DNA of 64,000 bases from VBDM01 sp049802235 (GCA_049802235.1 JBARMB010000079.1:25442-89441); one strand, 5' to 3'; counted from the stretch's first letter, positions 1 through 9,043 are shown. The notes: generated from the letters alone by a model not told the origin. Numbers and translations are program-made.

Positions 1-320
1 TGTGCTGCAGCCGCATGAATTCGCGATACGCCGAGCCGACCCGCTCGGCGGCTTCGATCGGAATGAGGTCGAGCCGAGCCGCCATTTTCAGCAGCGCGAT
101 GTTGCCGTCGTTGCGGGTGAGATCGGCGTGGCGATGCGCGTGCGCGAGCACCAGGTACTGGACGATGAACTCGATGTCGATCATGCCGCCGCGGTCGTGC
201 TTGAGGTCGAACAGCTCGCTGCGGTTCGGGTGCCCGTCGAGCAATTGACGGCGCATCGACAGCACGTCCGCGCGCAATTTCTCCTCGTCGCGCTGCAACT
301 GCAGGATGGCGCGCCGCTCC
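1..320 (-). pseudogene. Partial, diverged copy of the 3' part of glnE
   Basis: Read on the minus strand this stretch encodes a GlnE tail segment (it includes GHPNRSELFDLKHDRGG and DIEFIVQYLVLAHAHRH) equivalent to about residues 765-871 of the intact glnE at 1514-4234. It aligns base for base with 1621-1940, with about 35 differences by eye over 320 bases. Similarity stops abruptly near 320, and the frame runs into a stop just upstream, so no start belongs to it. The copy continues off the left edge of the window. It is either the displaced tail of the original glnE or a tail carried by a mobile segment. The HTH/Fic pair lies between the two copies. Confidence 0.85.
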
Positions 321-350
321 GATTTGTCCCCGAGCCGTATGACCGGCAGA

Positions 351-428
351 CAGGTTTAACCCTGCTTTTATACTTGAATATGCAGGTTATAACCTGCATA
401 ATGCACTATAAATGCAGGATATACCCTG
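351..428. promoter_or_regulatory. Three evenly spaced CAGG-N6-CCTG operators before the HTH/Fic pair
   Basis: Three copies of CAGG-N6-CCTG lie at 351-364 (core TTTAAC), 383-396 (core TTATAA, inside a perfect 20-base palindrome at 380-399) and 415-428 (core ATATAC). Their centres are 357.5, 389.5 and 421.5, exactly 32 bases apart, or about three helical turns. This is the expected layout for cooperative binding of a dimeric XRE-type repressor on one face of the DNA. I infer that the HTH protein encoded just downstream binds here and represses its own operon. Confidence 0.75.
374..402 (+). promoter_or_regulatory. Sigma70-type promoter of the HTH/Fic pair
   Basis: A -35 hexamer TTGAAT (374-379) and a -10 hexamer CATAAT (397-402) are separated by 17 bases. 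The middle CAGG-N6-CCTG operator fills the spacer, so an occupied operator would exclude RNA polymerase. The GGAG at 433-436 is the ribosome-binding site for the ATG at 445. Confidence 0.65.
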
Positions 429-444
429 CTATGGAGCATATTAA

Positions 445-909
445 ATGGCTGAAACTAATAGTACTATTAAGCGTTTGCATCTAGCCGATGCATTGAAGCG
501 CTATCCATCTTCGAAGTTAGCCACCACTCCTCGCGGGGGCTGGGTGCGCGCCGTGCGTGAAGCGCTGGGCATGACTCAGGGCCAATTGGCCGCGCGGATC
601 GGGATCACGCGCCAGTCGCTGCAGGACCTGGAGCGTGCCGAGGCGAACCGTCGCATCACTCTCGACAGCCTCGACCGGCTGGCGAAAGCGATGGGCTGCC
701 GCGTGGTCTATTCGGTCGTGCCCGAGAACGGCTCGCTCGATGATCTGCGCGCCCGGCGTGCAAAGGCGCTCGCCGAGGCGCTGCTCAAACCGACCGAGCA
801 TTCGATGAAGCTCGAAGCCCAGGGCGTCTCCAGGCGCGAGAGCGATCGGCAGCGGAAGCTCCTCGCCGAAGCTCTGCTTCGAGGCAGCCCGCGCAAGCTA
901 TGGAAGTAG
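445..909 (+). CDS. HTH (XRE/Cro) protein, mobile mystery protein A family; probable antitoxin/repressor
   Basis: This 154-residue protein has a central Cro/C1-type helix-turn-helix at roughly residues 36-85 (LGMTQGQLAARIGITRQSL is the HTH core). Its first gene half is more A/T-rich than the surrounding chromosome. It overlaps the downstream Fic gene by ten bases. That order, HTH gene then Fic gene, is the hallmark of the mobile mystery protein A/B pair, which is often found on plasmids and mobile regions and resembles an addiction module. It is probably autoregulatory through the three operators at 351-428. The ATG at 445 was chosen because GGAG precedes it by eight bases. Its role as antitoxin to the Fic protein is inferred from family context. 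Confidence 0.8.
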   Translation: MAETNSTIKRLHLADALKRYPSSKLATTPRGGWVRAVREALGMTQGQLAARIGITRQSLQDLERAEANRRITLDSLDRLAKAMGCRVVYSVVPENGSLDDLRARRAKALAEALLKPTEHSMKLEAQGVSRRESDRQRKLLAEALLRGSPRKLWK

Positions 910-1493
910 AAGTAAACCTCGACCATCCGCTCGGCGCAACTCCGCTCGATCCCGACGAGGCCGCCGGGCTGATCCCTTCGCACATTGCCACGCACGGGCA
1001 GCTGAACGAGTGGGAGCTGGTCAACATCATCGAGGGCGAGCGCTGGGCGTTCTCACGCAGACACGGGAATCTGCTTGAAATCGACTTCATCCGCCGCCTG
1101 CACAAGCGCATGTTCGGCAACACCTGGCGCTGGGCGGGGAGGTTCCGTGCCACGGAGAAAAACATCGGCGTTGATCCGGCCCGGATCCAGCCGATGCTCA
1201 TGGATCTGTGCAAAGACGTGAAAGCGCAGATGGAGCACAAGAGCTATGCGCTGGATGAGATCGCGGCGCGGTTCAGCCACCGTCTGGTTTCAATCCATCC
1301 TTTCCCCAATGGCAATGGCCGGTTTTCGCGCACCATGGCGGATCTGCTGCTGGTGCAGCACGGTGCGGAACGTTTCACCTGGGGAGCGGGCAGTCTGACC
1401 GGCGAAGGCGAAGCGAGGGGAAGATATCTCGGCGCCTTGCGGGCAGCCGATGCCGGGGATTATGGCCCGCTGCTCGCATTCGTTCGATCTTGA
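900..1493 (+). CDS. Fic-domain protein, mobile mystery protein B family; probable toxin
   Basis: This 197-residue protein carries the Fic active-site loop HPFPNGNGRFSR at residues 133-144. H133 is the expected catalytic base, and the GNGR anion hole and terminal Arg are present. Asn137 replaces the Asp/Glu usual in AMP-transferring Fic enzymes (HPFx[D/E]GNGR). That Asp/Glu coordinates the metal, so the transferred group or activity may differ from classical AMPylation. No clear S/TxxxE(G/N) inhibitory helix is seen in the protein, so inhibition would have to come from its HTH partner or another mechanism. The start overlaps the end of the HTH gene, implying translational coupling. It ends 20 bases from the glnE stop, in convergent orientation. 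Confidence 0.8.
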   Translation: MEVEVNLDHPLGATPLDPDEAAGLIPSHIATHGQLNEWELVNIIEGERWAFSRRHGNLLEIDFIRRLHKRMFGNTWRWAGRFRATEKNIGVDPARIQPMLMDLCKDVKAQMEHKSYALDEIAARFSHRLVSIHPFPNGNGRFSRTMADLLLVQHGAERFTWGAGSLTGEGEARGRYLGALRAADAGDYGPLLAFVRS

Positions 1494-1513
1494 CCGAATG
1501 AATGCGCCTGGTT

Positions 1514-4234
1514 TCAGTCGTTTCCGAAGACGTTGCGCCACAGCGCGAGCGTGGCGTCGATGTGCTCCTGCACCTGCGCGTGCAGCACGCGGGCGTACTT
1601 CGCGCCGTTCAGGCGCAGCTTGTGCTGCAGCCGCCTGAATTCGCGATAGGCCGAGCCGACGCGCTCGGCGGCATCCGCGGGAATGAGCCCGAGCCCCGCC
1701 GCCATTTTTAGCAGCGCGATGTTGCCGTCGTTGCGGGTGAGATCGGCGTGGCGATGTGCGTGCGCGAGCACCAGGTACTGGACGATGAACTCGATGTCGA
1801 TCATGCCGCCGCGGTCGTGCTTGAGGTCGAACAGCTCGCTGCGGTTGGGATGCCCTTCGAGGAGTTTCTCCCGCATCTCGAGCACGTCCGCGCGCAATTT
1901 CTCCGGGTCGCGCTGAATTCGCAGGATGGCGCGCCGCTCTTCCTCGAACTCGGCGCCGACGGTCGCGTCGCCGGCGCAGAAACGCGCGCGCGTGAGCGCC
2001 TGGTGCTCCCACGTCCACGCCGACTCGCGCTGGTATCGGCGGAAGGCTTCGATCGAGCTGACCATGAGGCCGCTGGCGCCGTCGGGACGCAGCCGCAGGT
2101 CGGTGTCGAACAGCACGCCGGCCGCGGTGCGGGTGGTGAGCCAGTTGTTCAAGCGCTGCGCGAGACGGGCGTAGTTCTCCTGCGCCTGCTCGTGCGCATC
2201 GTCGTAGAGAAATATGATGTCGAGGTCGGAGGCGTAGCCGAGCTCCTTGCCGCCGAGCTTGCCGTAGCCGATGACGGCGAAGCCCGGCTCGGCGCAATGC
2301 CGGGTGCGCAGCTGCGTCCAGCACAGCTCGAGCGCGACCTGCAGCATCAGGTCGGCGAGATCCGAGAGATGGTCGGCGAGCCGCTCCACGGTGAGCACGC
2401 CCGAGAGGTCCTGCGCCAGCAGGCGGAATACCTGGGCATGGTGCGCCTCGCGCAGCGCGTCCATCTGCCGCTCGGTGTCGCCTGCGAGCTCCATGAGCTG
2501 CCGCCTCAGCCTGCGGCCGAACTCGTTCCAGTCGGGGGGCGCGAGCAGCACGCGCGCATCGAGCAGCTCGTCGAGCAGCACCGGGTGCCGGTTGAGATAC
2601 TCCGACGACCAGCTCGATGCGCTCACCAGACGCGCCAGCTGCGCCAGCGCCACCGGGTGTTCGTCGAGCAGTGCAAGGTAGGCGGCGCGGCGGCTGATGG
2701 TCTCGACGAGGTCCATGCAGCGGGCGAGCGTCACGTCCGGATTGCCGTGCCGCGCCGACTGCTCGATGATGCGCGGCACCAGCGTGTCGAAGCGCTCGCG
2801 GCTCGATTCCGGCAGGTTGTTGTAGCGGCCGCCGGCGCGCACCGCAGCGAGGCGCGCGGCGGTCCCCGGAGAATCGCGGAAGCCGAGTTCGGCCAGCCGC
2901 GCTTCCAGCGCGCCGCGGTCGGCTTCCCGCCACAGCGGCGCGAGCGCATGCCGCGGCGCCTCGCGGGTCGAGAACACGTCCTCGAAGTGCCGTGACACGC
3001 GCTCGCGTTGCGCCTCGAGCTCGGCGCCGAACGCCTCCCACGAGCCGAACCCCATGCTTTGCGCGACGAGCGCGCGATCTTCCCCGCGTTCGGGCAATTG
3101 GTGCGTCTGCGCGTCGTCGAGGTATTGCAGCCGGTGCTCGAGCCGCCGCAGGAACACGTAGGCCTCGCTCAGCTCCGCCACGGCCTGCGGCGGCAGCAGA
3201 TTTTTCTGCGCCAGCAGCGCGAGCACGCCGAGCGTCGGGCGCAACTGCAGCGACGGATCGCGCCCGCCGCGGATCAGCTGGAATGCCTGCGCGATGAACT
3301 CGATCTCGCGGATGCCTCCCGGGCCGAGCTTGATGTGATCGGAGAGTTCGCGGCGCGCGACCTCGGCGCGGATCTGCGCGTGCAGCTCGCGCATGGCGGC
3401 GAAGGCGCCGTAATCGAGATACTTGCGGAACACGAACGGCCGCGCGATCGCCATCAACGCGCTGCGCGCGTTCCAGGACGGCGCGCCGGGCGCGTCGCGG
3501 TCCTCGGCCCGGTCGCCGCAGAGTGCCCGCGCCTTGATCCAGGCGTAACGCTCCCACTCGCGGCCCTGCGTGACGAAATAATTTTCGAGCGCATCGAAGC
3601 TCATCACCAGCGGCCCGCCGTCACCCCAGGGGCGCAGGCGCATGTCGACGCGGAAAACCCGGCCGTCCGGCGTCGCCTCGTCCAGCGCCGCGATCAGTTT
3701 TCGCGCGAGGCGGGTGAAGAATTCGTGGTTGCTGATCGAGCGCAAGCCGCCGGTGTCACCCTCTTCCGGGTAAATGAAGATCAGGTCGATATCGGAGGAG
3801 ACGTTCAGCTCGCCGCCGCCGAGCTTGCCCATGCCGACGACGATGAGCCGCTGGCGCCGGCCGTCGGCGAGCGGCGCGCCGAGTTCCGCTTCCAGCGCGG
3901 ACTCGAGAACTTCCAGCGCCGCGGCGACGGCAACTTCGGCGAGCGTGGTCATGGTGGCGCAGACTTCGTCGAGCGCCGCGCGTCCTTCGAGGTCCCGCGC
4001 CAGCACGCGCAGCATCACGCGCTGGCGCAGCCGCCTGAGCGCGGAGCGCAGCGCAGCCTCGTCCGCCGGGTTTTGCGCTTTCAGGAACGCCCGCATCGAG
4101 GCGCGCGTCCAACCCGAGTGCTCGGCCCGGACGAGTTCCTCGCGCAGTTCGGTCCGCGCCGCAAGCAGGTGCCGGGCGAAGCGTGAAAACTCGATCGGGT
4201 TCAGGTGGTTGTCAGTGTTTTTTCGCGCGGCCAT
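1514..4234 (-). CDS. glnE: Bifunctional glutamine synthetase adenylyltransferase / adenylyl-removing enzyme
   Basis: GlnE (906 residues, a normal family length) adds AMP to glutamine synthetase and removes it in response to PII and glutamine, controlling nitrogen assimilation in the cytoplasm. Both nucleotidyltransferase domains are visible. The N-terminal one has GMGKLGGGELN with SDID (residues about 134-150). The second, at about 655-680, has GYGKLGGKELG followed by SDLDIIF. A helical linker lies between them. The gene is divergent from yhdP and convergent with the Fic gene. Its last third is partly duplicated at 1-320, but this copy is full length and intact. Confidence 0.96.
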   Translation of the reverse strand: MAARKNTDNHLNPIEFSRFARHLLAARTELREELVRAEHSGWTRASMRAFLKAQNPADEAALRSALRRLRQRVMLRVLARDLEGRAALDEVCATMTTLAEVAVAAALEVLESALEAELGAPLADGRRQRLIVVGMGKLGGGELNVSSDIDLIFIYPEEGDTGGLRSISNHEFFTRLARKLIAALDEATPDGRVFRVDMRLRPWGDGGPLVMSFDALENYFVTQGREWERYAWIKARALCGDRAEDRDAPGAPSWNARSALMAIARPFVFRKYLDYGAFAAMRELHAQIRAEVARRELSDHIKLGPGGIREIEFIAQAFQLIRGGRDPSLQLRPTLGVLALLAQKNLLPPQAVAELSEAYVFLRRLEHRLQYLDDAQTHQLPERGEDRALVAQSMGFGSWEAFGAELEAQRERVSRHFEDVFSTREAPRHALAPLWREADRGALEARLAELGFRDSPGTAARLAAVRAGGRYNNLPESSRERFDTLVPRIIEQSARHGNPDVTLARCMDLVETISRRAAYLALLDEHPVALAQLARLVSASSWSSEYLNRHPVLLDELLDARVLLAPPDWNEFGRRLRRQLMELAGDTERQMDALREAHHAQVFRLLAQDLSGVLTVERLADHLSDLADLMLQVALELCWTQLRTRHCAEPGFAVIGYGKLGGKELGYASDLDIIFLYDDAHEQAQENYARLAQRLNNWLTTRTAAGVLFDTDLRLRPDGASGLMVSSIEAFRRYQRESAWTWEHQALTRARFCAGDATVGAEFEEERRAILRIQRDPEKLRADVLEMREKLLEGHPNRSELFDLKHDRGGMIDIEFIVQYLVLAHAHRHADLTRNDGNIALLKMAAGLGLIPADAAERVGSAYREFRRLQHKLRLNGAKYARVLHAQVQEHIDATLALWRNVFGND

Positions 4235-4276
4235 CGGCGCATGCGGGTAAAATCCTGCAGGAGGCGGGCAAGCCGT

Positions 4277-4302
4277 CGCGAGGCGGTGGCCTCGCGTTTA
4301 TT
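4277..4302 (+). terminator. Intrinsic-terminator-like hairpin in the yhdP leader
   Basis: CGCGAGGC (4277-4284), loop GGTG, GCCTCGCG (4289-4296) forms a perfect 8-bp GC-rich stem followed directly by TTTATT. It points toward yhdP and lies about 80 bases before its GTG start, between the divergent genes glnE and yhdP. No gene ends here on the plus strand, so it would act as a leader attenuator rather than a normal gene-end terminator. A weak -10-like TAAAAT is at 4248-4253. Confidence 0.45.
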
Positions 4303-4382
4303 GAACCAGTGAAGCCTATTCTAAGCCAGGCCCCGCGAAACCGGAGAGCGCCGGGCGGGGGAATGGCGGACAACATCCTGCC

Positions 4383-7300
4383 GTGAGCATCGAAACGATC
4401 CTGGAGAACATCGACCTCCCGCCGCAAAGCCGGTGGCGCGTTGCCGCGCGCATTGCCGGCTGGGCGCTGGTGGCCGCCTATTTCGTCTTCGTCGCGATCG
4501 TTCTTGCGCTGCGCTACTGGATATTGCCGAATATCGGCGGCTACGCCGGCGCCATCGAGCAGTCCGTGTCCAAGGCGCTGGGCGAGCGCGTCACCATCGG
4601 CGCCATCGAAGCGGGCTGGCAGGGCCTGCGGCCGGAGCTTTTTCTCGCCAACGTAACCCTCCACGATCGCAGCGGGCGCGCGGCCCTGTCCTTGCCCGGG
4701 ATCGAGGCAACTTTGTCGTGGACTTCGGTGCTGTACGGTTCGCTGCACTTTTATTCGCTCGTGTTCGACCGGCCGAGGCTCGAGATCCGGCGCGACAAGG
4801 CCGGCAAGCTGTACGTGGCCGGGTTCGAACTGCGCCCGGAGGAGCAGGGCGGCGCGGGGATGGCGCAATGGCTGCTGTCGCAGCGCGAAGTCAGGATTCG
4901 CGATGCCAGCGTGACCTGGGATGACGATCTGCGCGGCGCGCCGCAGCTCGCGCTGCCCGCACTCGATTTCGTGCTGCGCAACGGCATCGATACGCACCGC
5001 TTCGCGCTCAAGGCGAAGCCGCCGGCCGATCTCGCCTCGGCGCTCGACGTGCGCGGCGAGCTGCACGGCGGCGTCGTCGAGGCGCCGGAGGCATGGAGCG
5101 GGCGGCTCTATGCCGAGCTCGAATATACCGATCTCACCGTCTGGCAGCGGTGGTTCGACTACCCGCTCGAGATCCGCTCCGGAAAAGGCGGATTGCGCCT
5201 CTGGCTCGGGTTCGCCGGGAAACAACTGACCGAGGCCGTCGCTGACGTGGCGCTGTCGCAAGTGGTGCTGCGCGTGGCGAAGGACCTGCCGCTGATCGAG
5301 CTCGATTACCTGCAGGGACGGCTCGGCGCCAGGCAGAGCCGGGGCGAGACCTTCGAAGTCTTTGGCCGCAAGGTCGCGCTCAAGACCGGCGCCGGTGTCG
5401 CGCTGCAGCCCGCCGATTTCAGCGTGCGTTGGCAACCCGGTGACGGCCGGACGCCGCCGAAGGGCGAAATGCAGGCCAACGCGCTCGACTTTGCGCCGCT
5501 CGCCAAGCTGTCCGAGTACCTGCCGCTTCCCCGGCAGGTGCGCGCGCGGCTGGCCGCGACGGAGCCGCGCGGCAGCGTCCATGACCTGAAACTCGCCTGG
5601 ACCGGTGAAGCCGACAATCCGCAGAGCTACAGCGTGCGGGGACGTTTCGCCAATCTGGGTGCGCGCACTCATGACGGCGTTCCGGGTTTCGCCGGCCTTA
5701 CCGGCCGCGTCGATGCGGACGAAAAAAGCGGCGACCTCCTTCTGGCCAGCGAAAACGCCGCCATCGAGCTCCCCGGCATCGTCGCCGAGAACCGGGTGCA
5801 ATTCGACTCGCTCACCGGGCGGATCGGCTGGAAATCGGCCCCGGACCACATCGAGCTGAACTTCGGCAACCTCTCTTTTGCCAATCGCGACATCGCCGGC
5901 ACGCTGTTCGGAAGCTTCTTCACCAAGGCGGGCAGCCCCGGTGTGGTCGACCTCACCGGGAATTTCTCGCGCACCGAAGCGCCGACCGTGTACCGCTACA
6001 TTCCTTTCCTGCCGGCGCCGGTAGCGGAGTACCTCAAATCCGCGATGCTGGGCGGATCTTCGAACGAGATCCGGCTGCGCCTGAAGGGCGACCTGCGGAA
6101 CTTCCCGTTCGCCGATCCCAGGCTCGGCACGTTCCAGGTCGCTGCCAAGGTGAGCAGGGCCAGGTTCCGCTATGCCGAGAGCTGGCCGCAGGCCGACGAA
6201 ATGTCGGGCGATCTCATTTTCGAAGGCCAGGGCATGCGCATTGCGGCCTCGAAAGCGAGCGTGCTCGGTGTCCGGGTGAACAACGTGCGCGCGGGCATTC
6301 CGGACCTGTTCCACGATGCTGCGCAGTTGCATCTCGAAATCCGGGCCGAGGACCAGACCGCCGCTTTCCTCGGATTCATCGACGGCAGCCCCGTCGCGCG
6401 GCTCCTGGACGGATCGACTGAAGGTGTGCGTGCGACGGGCGGCGGCCAGCTGCAATTTGCGCTCGACCTCCCGATCGGCCGCCCCGAGCGGATCAAAGTG
6501 GCCGGCAGCTACCAGTTCAACAATGACGAGATTCGTTTCGACGCCGACTCTCCGCCGCTAGCCCAGGTGAACGGGCGGCTCGAATTCACCGAAAGCGGCG
6601 TCACCGCGCGTTCCGTCAGCGCACGGTTCCTCGGCGGGCCCGCCGCGATCTCGCTCGTCGCCCGCGTCGACGGCACCATCGTCGCCAGCGCACAAGGGAC
6701 AGCCGACATGGCGCAGCTGCCGCGCTCGTGGGACGCGCCGCTCCTGCGCCGGATCTCGGGCAGCACCGCATGGCGGGCGACTCTGACCGGCGCGCGCAAT
6801 CGACCGCTGACGCTGGCCATCGACTCGCAGCTCGCGGGCCTTTCCATCGATCTTCCCGCGCCGCTCGGGAAAACCGCGACCGCCATCCGGCCGCTCCGGG
6901 TCGAGCGGGTGATCGATGCGGATCCCGAGCGCTCCGGGCAGTCCGGACCCCGCGGCGACAGCATCAAGGTATCGCTCGGCGACAACATCAGCGGTCAGGT
7001 CCAGCGCAGCAAGGAAGGCGGCCGGTTCGTAATCGAACGCGGCGTGGTCAGCTTCAACGAGCCGCCGGTGCTGCCCGAGCGCCCCGGGATCGCGATCATC
7101 GGCAGCCTGCCGTATGTGGATTTCGACCGGTGGCGCGCGCTGCTGTCGGGCGACGAGGGCGGCGGCCTCACCCTGTCCTCGCTCGACCTCAGGGTGGCGG
7201 CGCTCGATTTCGCCGGCCGGCGCCTGAACGATCTCGGCATCCGTGCGGGAGCGAGCGGCGGCGTCTGGGTCGCAAACGTCACGGCGAAGGAACTCGCCGG

Positions 7301-8240
7301 AGAAATCACCTGGCAGCCCGAGGGTCGCGGCCGCATCGTGGCGCGCCTCAAGCACTTCGCGATTCCGGAGCCGGCGGCGGGCGCAACGGACGCCGGATCG
7401 CCTTCGCGCGACATGCCCTCGCTCGATCTCGTCGCCGATAATCTGGTCGTGCGCGACAGGAGCCTCGGCAGGCTCGAGCTGGTCGCCGTCAATGAGGCGA
7501 ACGACTTGCGCATCGAGAAGCTGGTGCTCTCCAATCCGGAGAGCACGCTCAACGCCGACGGCGTGTGGCAGAGCTGGGCGGCGCGGCCGAGCATCAGCGT
7601 CAACGTCCGGCTCGAGGTGAGCGATATCGGCAAGTACCTCGATCGCATCGGCTATCCTCATACCATGCAGCACGGCGTGGCGAAACTCGAAGGCAAGGTC
7701 GGCTGGGCAGGCAACCCGCAGACGGTGGATTACCCCACGCTTACGGGCAATCTCAGGCTCGAGGCGAGCAATGGCCAGTTCCTCAAGGTCGAGCCGGGGG
7801 TGGCCAGGCTGCTCGGCATCCTCAGCATGCAGTCCTGGATTACGCTCGATTTTCGCGATCTGTTCGGGCAAGGTTTCGCCTTCGACCGTCTGTCCGGCAC
7901 CGCCACGGTTGCAAAGGGCGTGCTGACGACCAGGGATTTCCACATGCGCGGTCCCTCGGCGCAGGTGAACATGTCCGGCGACGTGGGTCTTGCGGGAGAA
8001 ACCCAGAACCTGCGCGTGCGCGTGGTGCCCTCGCTCGGCAACAGCCTGTCCTCGATCGCCGTCATCGTGCTGAACCCGGTTTGGGGCCTGGGGACGCTGT
8101 TCGCGCAACAGATCCTCAAGGATCCGCTCGGGCAGATTTTCGCATTCGAGTACGGCGTCACCGGGACATGGACGGAGCCGCACGTCGATCGCATCAAGGC
8201 GGAGGCGCGCCCGCCCGACACGGCGACGCAGTCGCCATGA
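4383..8240 (+). CDS. yhdP: YhdP-family AsmA-like inner-membrane protein
   Basis: This 1285-residue protein matches the length of E. coli YhdP (about 1266). It has one N-terminal membrane segment (about residues 20-45), a very long periplasmic region of repetitive beta character, and a C-terminal AsmA-like region. YhdP-family proteins bridge the periplasm and take part in phospholipid transport to the outer membrane. The start is GTG at 4383; no earlier in-frame start is better. The stop overlaps the ATG of the following hydrolase gene (ATGA), so the two are translationally coupled. The order yhdP / hydrolase / tldD is commonly seen in Betaproteobacteria. Confidence 0.9.
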   Translation: MSIETILENIDLPPQSRWRVAARIAGWALVAAYFVFVAIVLALRYWILPNIGGYAGAIEQSVSKALGERVTIGAIEAGWQGLRPELFLANVTLHDRSGRAALSLPGIEATLSWTSVLYGSLHFYSLVFDRPRLEIRRDKAGKLYVAGFELRPEEQGGAGMAQWLLSQREVRIRDASVTWDDDLRGAPQLALPALDFVLRNGIDTHRFALKAKPPADLASALDVRGELHGGVVEAPEAWSGRLYAELEYTDLTVWQRWFDYPLEIRSGKGGLRLWLGFAGKQLTEAVADVALSQVVLRVAKDLPLIELDYLQGRLGARQSRGETFEVFGRKVALKTGAGVALQPADFSVRWQPGDGRTPPKGEMQANALDFAPLAKLSEYLPLPRQVRARLAATEPRGSVHDLKLAWTGEADNPQSYSVRGRFANLGARTHDGVPGFAGLTGRVDADEKSGDLLLASENAAIELPGIVAENRVQFDSLTGRIGWKSAPDHIELNFGNLSFANRDIAGTLFGSFFTKAGSPGVVDLTGNFSRTEAPTVYRYIPFLPAPVAEYLKSAMLGGSSNEIRLRLKGDLRNFPFADPRLGTFQVAAKVSRARFRYAESWPQADEMSGDLIFEGQGMRIAASKASVLGVRVNNVRAGIPDLFHDAAQLHLEIRAEDQTAAFLGFIDGSPVARLLDGSTEGVRATGGGQLQFALDLPIGRPERIKVAGSYQFNNDEIRFDADSPPLAQVNGRLEFTESGVTARSVSARFLGGPAAISLVARVDGTIVASAQGTADMAQLPRSWDAPLLRRISGSTAWRATLTGARNRPLTLAIDSQLAGLSIDLPAPLGKTATAIRPLRVERVIDADPERSGQSGPRGDSIKVSLGDNISGQVQRSKEGGRFVIERGVVSFNEPPVLPERPGIAIIGSLPYVDFDRWRALLSGDEGGGLTLSSLDLRVAALDFAGRRLNDLGIRAGASGGVWVANVTAKELAGEITWQPEGRGRIVARLKHFAIPEPAAGATDAGSPSRDMPSLDLVADNLVVRDRSLGRLELVAVNEANDLRIEKLVLSNPESTLNADGVWQSWAARPSISVNVRLEVSDIGKYLDRIGYPHTMQHGVAKLEGKVGWAGNPQTVDYPTLTGNLRLEASNGQFLKVEPGVARLLGILSMQSWITLDFRDLFGQGFAFDRLSGTATVAKGVLTTRDFHMRGPSAQVNMSGDVGLAGETQNLRVRVVPSLGNSLSSIAVIVLNPVWGLGTLFAQQILKDPLGQIFAFEYGVTGTWTEPHVDRIKAEARPPDTATQSP

Positions 8241-9043
8241 GCGCGCCATTCAAGGTCGCCGCGGTGCAGATGGTATCGACGCCGAAGGTCGAGGAGAACC
8301 TCGCGGCCGCGGGCGAGCTCGTCGCGCAGGCGGCCGGGCAGGGCGCGAAGCTGATCGCGCTGCCGGAGTACTTCTGCATTCTCGGCCTGCGGGACCGGGA
8401 CAAGGTCGCGGCCAGGGAAAAAGACGGCGCCGGACCGATCCAGGAGTTTCTCGCCGCGACCGCCGCGCGCCACGGCGTGTGGCTGGTCGGCGGCTCGGTG
8501 CCGCTGGCATGCGCCGATCCGGGCAAGGTGCGCAACAGTTGCCTCGTCTACGACGCGCACGGAAAGCGCGTCGCGCGCTACGACAAGATGCATCTGTTCG
8601 GCCTCGACATGGGCGCCGAGCGCTACAACGAGGCCAGCACCATCGAGCCGGGCGACGCGCCGGTGGCGATCGACTCGCCCTTCGGGCGCATCGCGCTCTC
8701 GATTTGCTACGACCTGCGCTTTCCGGAGCTGTACCGCTCGCTCGCGCCGATGGACATCATCCTGGTGCCTTCGGCATTCACCGCGACCACCGGCCGCGCG
8801 CACTGGGAGACGCTGCTGCGGGCGCGGGCGATCGAGAACCTCGCCTGGGTGATCGCGCCCGCCCAGGGCGGCCGGCACGCGAACGGCCGCGAGACGCACG
8901 GGCACAGCATGGTGATCGACCCCTGGGGCGGCATTCGGGGCTGCCTGCCCAACGGGCCCGGGGTGGTCGTCGCCGAAGTCGATCCGGCCTTCCAGGCGAA
9001 AATACGCGCGGGCCTTCCCGCGCTCGCTCACCGGGTGCTGTAG
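8237..9043 (+). CDS. Carbon-nitrogen hydrolase (Nit1/omega-amidase-like)
   Basis: This 268-residue nitrilase-superfamily enzyme has the complete catalytic triad: Glu44 (ALPEYF), Lys117 (RYDKMHLF) and Cys157 (SICYDLRFPE). The motifs after the cysteine match the branch containing deaminated-glutathione amidase and omega-amidase rather than true nitrilases. It is probably a cytosolic metabolite-repair amidase. The ATG at 8237 overlaps the yhdP stop codon. The exact substrate cannot be told from sequence. Confidence 0.9.
   Translation: MSAPFKVAAVQMVSTPKVEENLAAAGELVAQAAGQGAKLIALPEYFCILGLRDRDKVAAREKDGAGPIQEFLAATAARHGVWLVGGSVPLACADPGKVRNSCLVYDAHGKRVARYDKMHLFGLDMGAERYNEASTIEPGDAPVAIDSPFGRIALSICYDLRFPELYRSLAPMDIILVPSAFTATTGRAHWETLLRARAIENLAWVIAPAQGGRHANGRETHGHSMVIDPWGGIRGCLPNGPGVVVAEVDPAFQAKIRAGLPALAHRVL

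Noticed and set aside
2..484. A 160-codon plus-strand frame at the left edge
   Set aside because: It lies antisense to the glnE fragment, whose own frame gives recognisable GlnE sequence. The frame has no ribosome-binding site and ends across the operators.
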